DNA of 64,000 nucleotides from Paramecium tetraurelia (taxonomy: Eukaryota > Ciliophora > Oligohymenophorea > Peniculida > Parameciidae), in assembly GCF_000165425.1 (NCBI RefSeq), contig NW_001798989.1:248001-312000 (forward strand), read 5' to 3'. The notes under the pieces were generated by a model, which worked only from the letters and a program-made list of their open reading frames with translations, did not search any database and had not been told where the DNA came from. Positions within the stretch are counted from its first letter, which is position 1; every line of letters starts with the position of its first letter. The translations under genes were made by a program, and so were the position numbers. Below are positions 60,401 to 64,000 of this stretch, in pieces.

Positions 60401-63400
60401 AGAATTATTATTATGGCAATAAGATGATCCTTCTTTTGTTCATGGTGCACTCTACATTGACTTCATTGATTGAACAAAAGAGATGCTGAGGTCTAACTAC
60501 TTATCCTGCTGATAATTCTATGTAGATTTGATCATTATAAGTCATGTTGGTTCTTGATGGTGTAAATTGAAATTAATAATAGGCTCCAATACCTGCCACG
60601 TTAAGTAACTTAACCAATTTAGGAATCGTTGTGTAAGTTTTCTCAGAGATGAAGTTTAATGAGCTGTATTCGATGTTTGCAGATTGTAATCCTGTATATT
60701 TGTTATCAATGGAAGCATCATAATAGGCCCATATCAACATCAGATCTTCAGTGTTAGTGCCATCTGGATTTCTGATATTAGTGCATTTAATTTGGTACAT
60801 TTGCACTGAAGAATAATACAAGGTTTTCAATTCAAAGACTAGTTACTTATTGGACGAATCATATTTTAATGAATTCCAATGATGATTCAATGATCCATCA
60901 TCATTATAAAATAAACATCTGTGATTTTAGGCAGACAACAATTACAAATTTGTAGATGCCATAAATCCTAGTTGTAATTGCATGCATTGGTGAAATTACA
61001 GATTGACTCTGTTATTAATCTAAAATTTCATCTGCATAGCTGATTTACTATTCTAATATTGATTTTCTAATTTGAAATCAACCAACATTAGATTTTTCAA
61101 CAAAGTCTAATCTGAAAAACTTAATGCCCCATCAGTTGCACATTACTCTACTATGTTTGTGTCAGTATTGATAGTCAATCTAGCTTAAAATGATTACACA
61201 TCTGTATCTAGTCCAGAATGAGAAACATAAAATACTATCTAAACCGAATCCTATATTAAGTAATAATCACTATTGTCATCCGTAGCAATGATCTAAGACT
61301 TAAACTTTATGATATTCCCACTACTTATTACACTGCATGCAATAAATAGATGTCTATTGAAATAACTACAAAATGAATCTATGCTCAACCCATTTGGTAA
61401 TGCACTCAATTCCAAAATCACATAGAATATTTAATTCAAGGTAAATTTGTAATTTAATGTTGTTTTAAATGTGATACTCTATTCTTACACTTTGCTATTT
61501 GGAAAGATCGGTACCCAATCGGTAACTGTGCAACTCGTGATGAATGCATCATTCTAACTAGATTATATCTCATTCTAAAAAGCAACCATATTGCCAACAT
61601 TGTTAGAAAAAGCATATTTAAAATCAGATAACGCTGTTCCACCACCCCATTTCGTGGGTACAATAAATGATCCTGTAAGTGACCCAGATGCTTCAATATA
61701 AGTAACTTAGTCATAAGGACAAAATATGATGTCTTAAGCCTTGATGCACTTACCTCCCAACCAGGTAGTTGGAGTGAAATTCAAGGCATTTGACATCAAA
61801 AACCCACATCCCCATAATTGTAAACTATTTGCTGTTACTAAATTACTGGAATCAGTATGTGATGTTTAGATGGTAAGATCTATGGTACTACCTGGTTTAA
61901 TTTTTGTGATATCACTAATTTTATAGGTGGCAACCACATTGCCACCAGCTAATAAAGAATTCCAATCGTTGTTGTTATCCCAATTGCTTGATGGAAACTA
62001 TATTCCAAAACTTTTATAGTATGTACTACCAGTAGCCATATTATTAATAAACCATGCTCCTCCAAATATTCTTTCAGCATATACCACATCAAATCCATTA
62101 GTGTCTGCATTTAATTACAATGAACCTACAACAATGGATTCTGGTTTGATTCCATAATTACGTAATCCAACGATCAAATCAAATGCTGTTGATCCTGTAA
62201 AATCTTTAAGCAAAATCATTCTTTGATTACTGTATATATCTGAATAAGTATGTGTTGTGCCAGTTCCTCTGTGACCATACCAAATACAATTATCAATAGA
62301 GCATAACTTCTTACTAGTTGTAGATGTTCCTAGATCATCATTCTCTTCTTGCAGTTGCATTGAATCAATCAGAACAGTTTCAACAGATCCGTCCAAAAAT
62401 ATACCAACATGTTCATTTGATTATGTAACCTATCCTAGCAATCGTAGAAATGTCGGAATTTTTTCACCCTTATTTTATCCAGTTATCGTACCAGCTCCTG
62501 ATCCAGCTGTGATGTAATTCACATATGAGGCAGATAATGTTTTTGAGTCTGTCCCTATGACGTAACCATGAATTAACTATTAACTCACTAGAGTAGCCAT
62601 TGATTCTGAAGAACCAGTTGGAGCCTAATAGAATGCTACTATAAAGTCTAACAAAGTATCCGAAGGGTATAAGGATGGATACTTTTATATTTCAGCAATA
62701 AAACCAAATCCCTTGCCTCCGTTGAGCAGTTGAGTACATGAGTTATAATTCTTGGAGCATTTCATTGATAAATAAACATCATTGTCATTATATTATTTTA
62801 ATGACGAAGTACACTAGGTACATGCACTTGATTATTCTAATGAGACTGTGGCTTCATCATATTTGATGTTTTTTTTATTAAATAGCACTTTCATAAATAA
62901 TTCTGGTTATTGTCCTGCACTGCAATAGGAATATGAAGATGAGCACATTTAATTTGGTAATACTTTGAGATAGAAAATGATTCTCTGTGATCCAGTCTTC
63001 AAACCAACGGTTCTTGTGTTGCCAATAGAATATGCTGTTGCAAATGTTGCTGTGCTATCTCCAAAGGCTACAAAATTGTACCCCCAATTGGTTAGACCTT
63101 AGGCAGCAGGATCAATAAATTCCTAACTTGTTTGCACTTTGAGATTTTTACCTGTTGGTCCAGCTAATACGTAGGTTTTATAAGGTTTTGTATCTCTTGT
63201 AACTGATTTTATCGTTACTCTTGCAAAATTAGTTTATGTGGATGTTGCTGTTGAAGTGAATGCACATTTGAATGTCACAAAATAATTGAAATTGTCTTTT
63301 AGAGAAGTAACATGTTTGCAGTAGATTTATTATTCAGTTTTCCTGAAATAGCATTTTACAGCTGAACCTAAATTATGGGCTATTGATGCCTGTAAGACAG

Positions 63401-64000
63401 CATCTGCATCTCCTGTGGTAATAGTTATCAGTTGTTCTGAGGCAGGAGTAGGAGAACTAAGTGAGAATTAAACCTTCACACTATTGAATGGATAACCCAC
63501 AGAGCCAGTGGCTGGTTTATACAGAGTTATCAATTGATCATCCATAGGAATGCCCCAAAGTAAAAAAATATCGACAGTTAGTGACAATTTGGTAAGCTTA
63601 ATTTGATCTTTCTTGACACCGTATTCAAGATAGCCATTTCCAACTATGGAGTAGACAGTAATGGGAGTAGATTAAGTAGCACTGAATAATATTTTACTAT
63701 TTTCAATTTTTGTAGTAATAGTTGATGAGAGTTTTTCTTTTGCCAGATCAATACTGCATTGAATACTCATTATATTAGTTGATGCTATTGTACAAGAACA
63801 ACCACTGGAAATTTCACATTCAGTTATTTCATCCATCATCAAAAATTAATAGTTAGAGTCTATTTCAATGATGAATTAAGACTTTTGACCAATAGAAACA
63901 GTTGGTGTAATTGTAATAGTAACAAGTTAAGACAGGCCTATTTTGGCTGGTTCATAGGAGAGATCCAATTTTAAGGATTAAGGGGGCAAGGCTTAGAGTG
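57489..64000 (-). CDS. Giant surface protein, C-terminal 2169 residues (5' end beyond window)
   Basis: One frame (top-strand coordinate 2 mod 3) is open at every point I sampled from the window edge to TGA 57489-57491, about 2170 codons. It is rich in T/S/N/I/V with many N-x-S/T sites and regular beta-strand-like patterns of about 90-110 residues, as in large extracellular proteins built of repeated Ig- or FN3-like modules. Near the end is a Cys cluster (VQCQICNPNLLY). The final 25 residues hold a hydrophobic anchor (LISILIFITCIL) with almost no cytosolic tail. I cannot name the family; a secreted or single-pass adhesin-type coat protein is the likely class. The signal peptide lies outside the window. 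Confidence 0.75.

Noticed and set aside
61454-61714. 86-residue minus-strand frame in the giant protein region
   Set aside because: Its phase differs from the long frame that is open from 64000 to 57489; a shadow.
1-64000. tRNA/rRNA genes, CRISPR arrays, transposase genes, telomeric repeats
   Set aside because: Looked for characteristic arms, repeats and motifs by eye and saw none; a covariance-model scan would be needed to exclude small RNAs.

Overview
The window reads as macronuclear DNA of a ciliate of the genus Paramecium. It is very AT-rich. Long proteins appear only when TAA and TAG are read as glutamine and TGA is the sole stop, so standard-code ORFs break into short pieces. Genes are separated by short spacers and interrupted by tiny introns (about 21-29 nt, GTA...TAG, some ...AAG). 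A GPI-anchored, cysteine-periodic surface antigen is present. Gene models below were translated by hand with that code. Removing the introns brought almost every model to an exact multiple of three, which is the main internal check. An N-run at 1705-2086 is an assembly gap.

Layout. 1-132: 5' end of an unknown gene (-). 423-5900: two ion channels (+), a cyclic-nucleotide-domain K+ channel broken by the gap and a polycystin-type (PKD2) channel. 5924-13069: a run of minus-strand genes: FIP1, a doubtful ORF, MTQ2/HEMK2 methyltransferase, ribosomal eL43, SAS-6 (basal-body cartwheel), an unknown basic protein and an 8-TM protein. 13331-14445: a coiled-coil gene with a frameshift (+). 14623-20517: the surface antigen (-), with a long gene-poor stretch in front of it. 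22207-26539: a tail-anchored t-SNARE-like protein, a small membrane protein and an AGC kinase (+). 26.7-28.2 kb: two decayed or damaged genes, one unknown and one for ribosomal eS8. 28448-37113: a hybrid histidine kinase, an SLC33-like transporter, an RNA m5C methyltransferase, ribosomal uS4, SPT4 (-), and a membrane protein built like a histidine kinase but lacking the catalytic boxes. 37385-42281: three coiled-coil genes, two of which share an N-terminal Cys/His motif. 42436-44869: a Kelch-PPP (PPKL/BSU1-type) phosphatase with altered metal-ligand residues. 46.3-47.8 kb: a small lipidated-type protein and a broken gene. 47888-51098: an unknown soluble protein and a large 2-TM protein. 52572-56865: three coiled-coil genes. 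57489-64000: the 3' part of a giant single-pass surface protein (-) running off the window.

The gene content is mainly cilium and membrane excitability (K+ channel, PKD2, SAS-6, coiled-coil proteins), cell-surface coat (antigen, giant surface protein), signalling (AGC kinase, histidine kinase, PPKL) and housekeeping (eL43, eS8, uS4, MTQ2, FIP1, SPT4, NSUN). I see no operons, CRISPR arrays, tRNA or rRNA genes. No single new system stands out. The best leads are a probable pseudophosphatase PPKL, a zinc-less eL43, a CCHC knuckle fused to a CNBD K+ channel, a kinase-dead-looking sensor protein, and several genes caught during decay.
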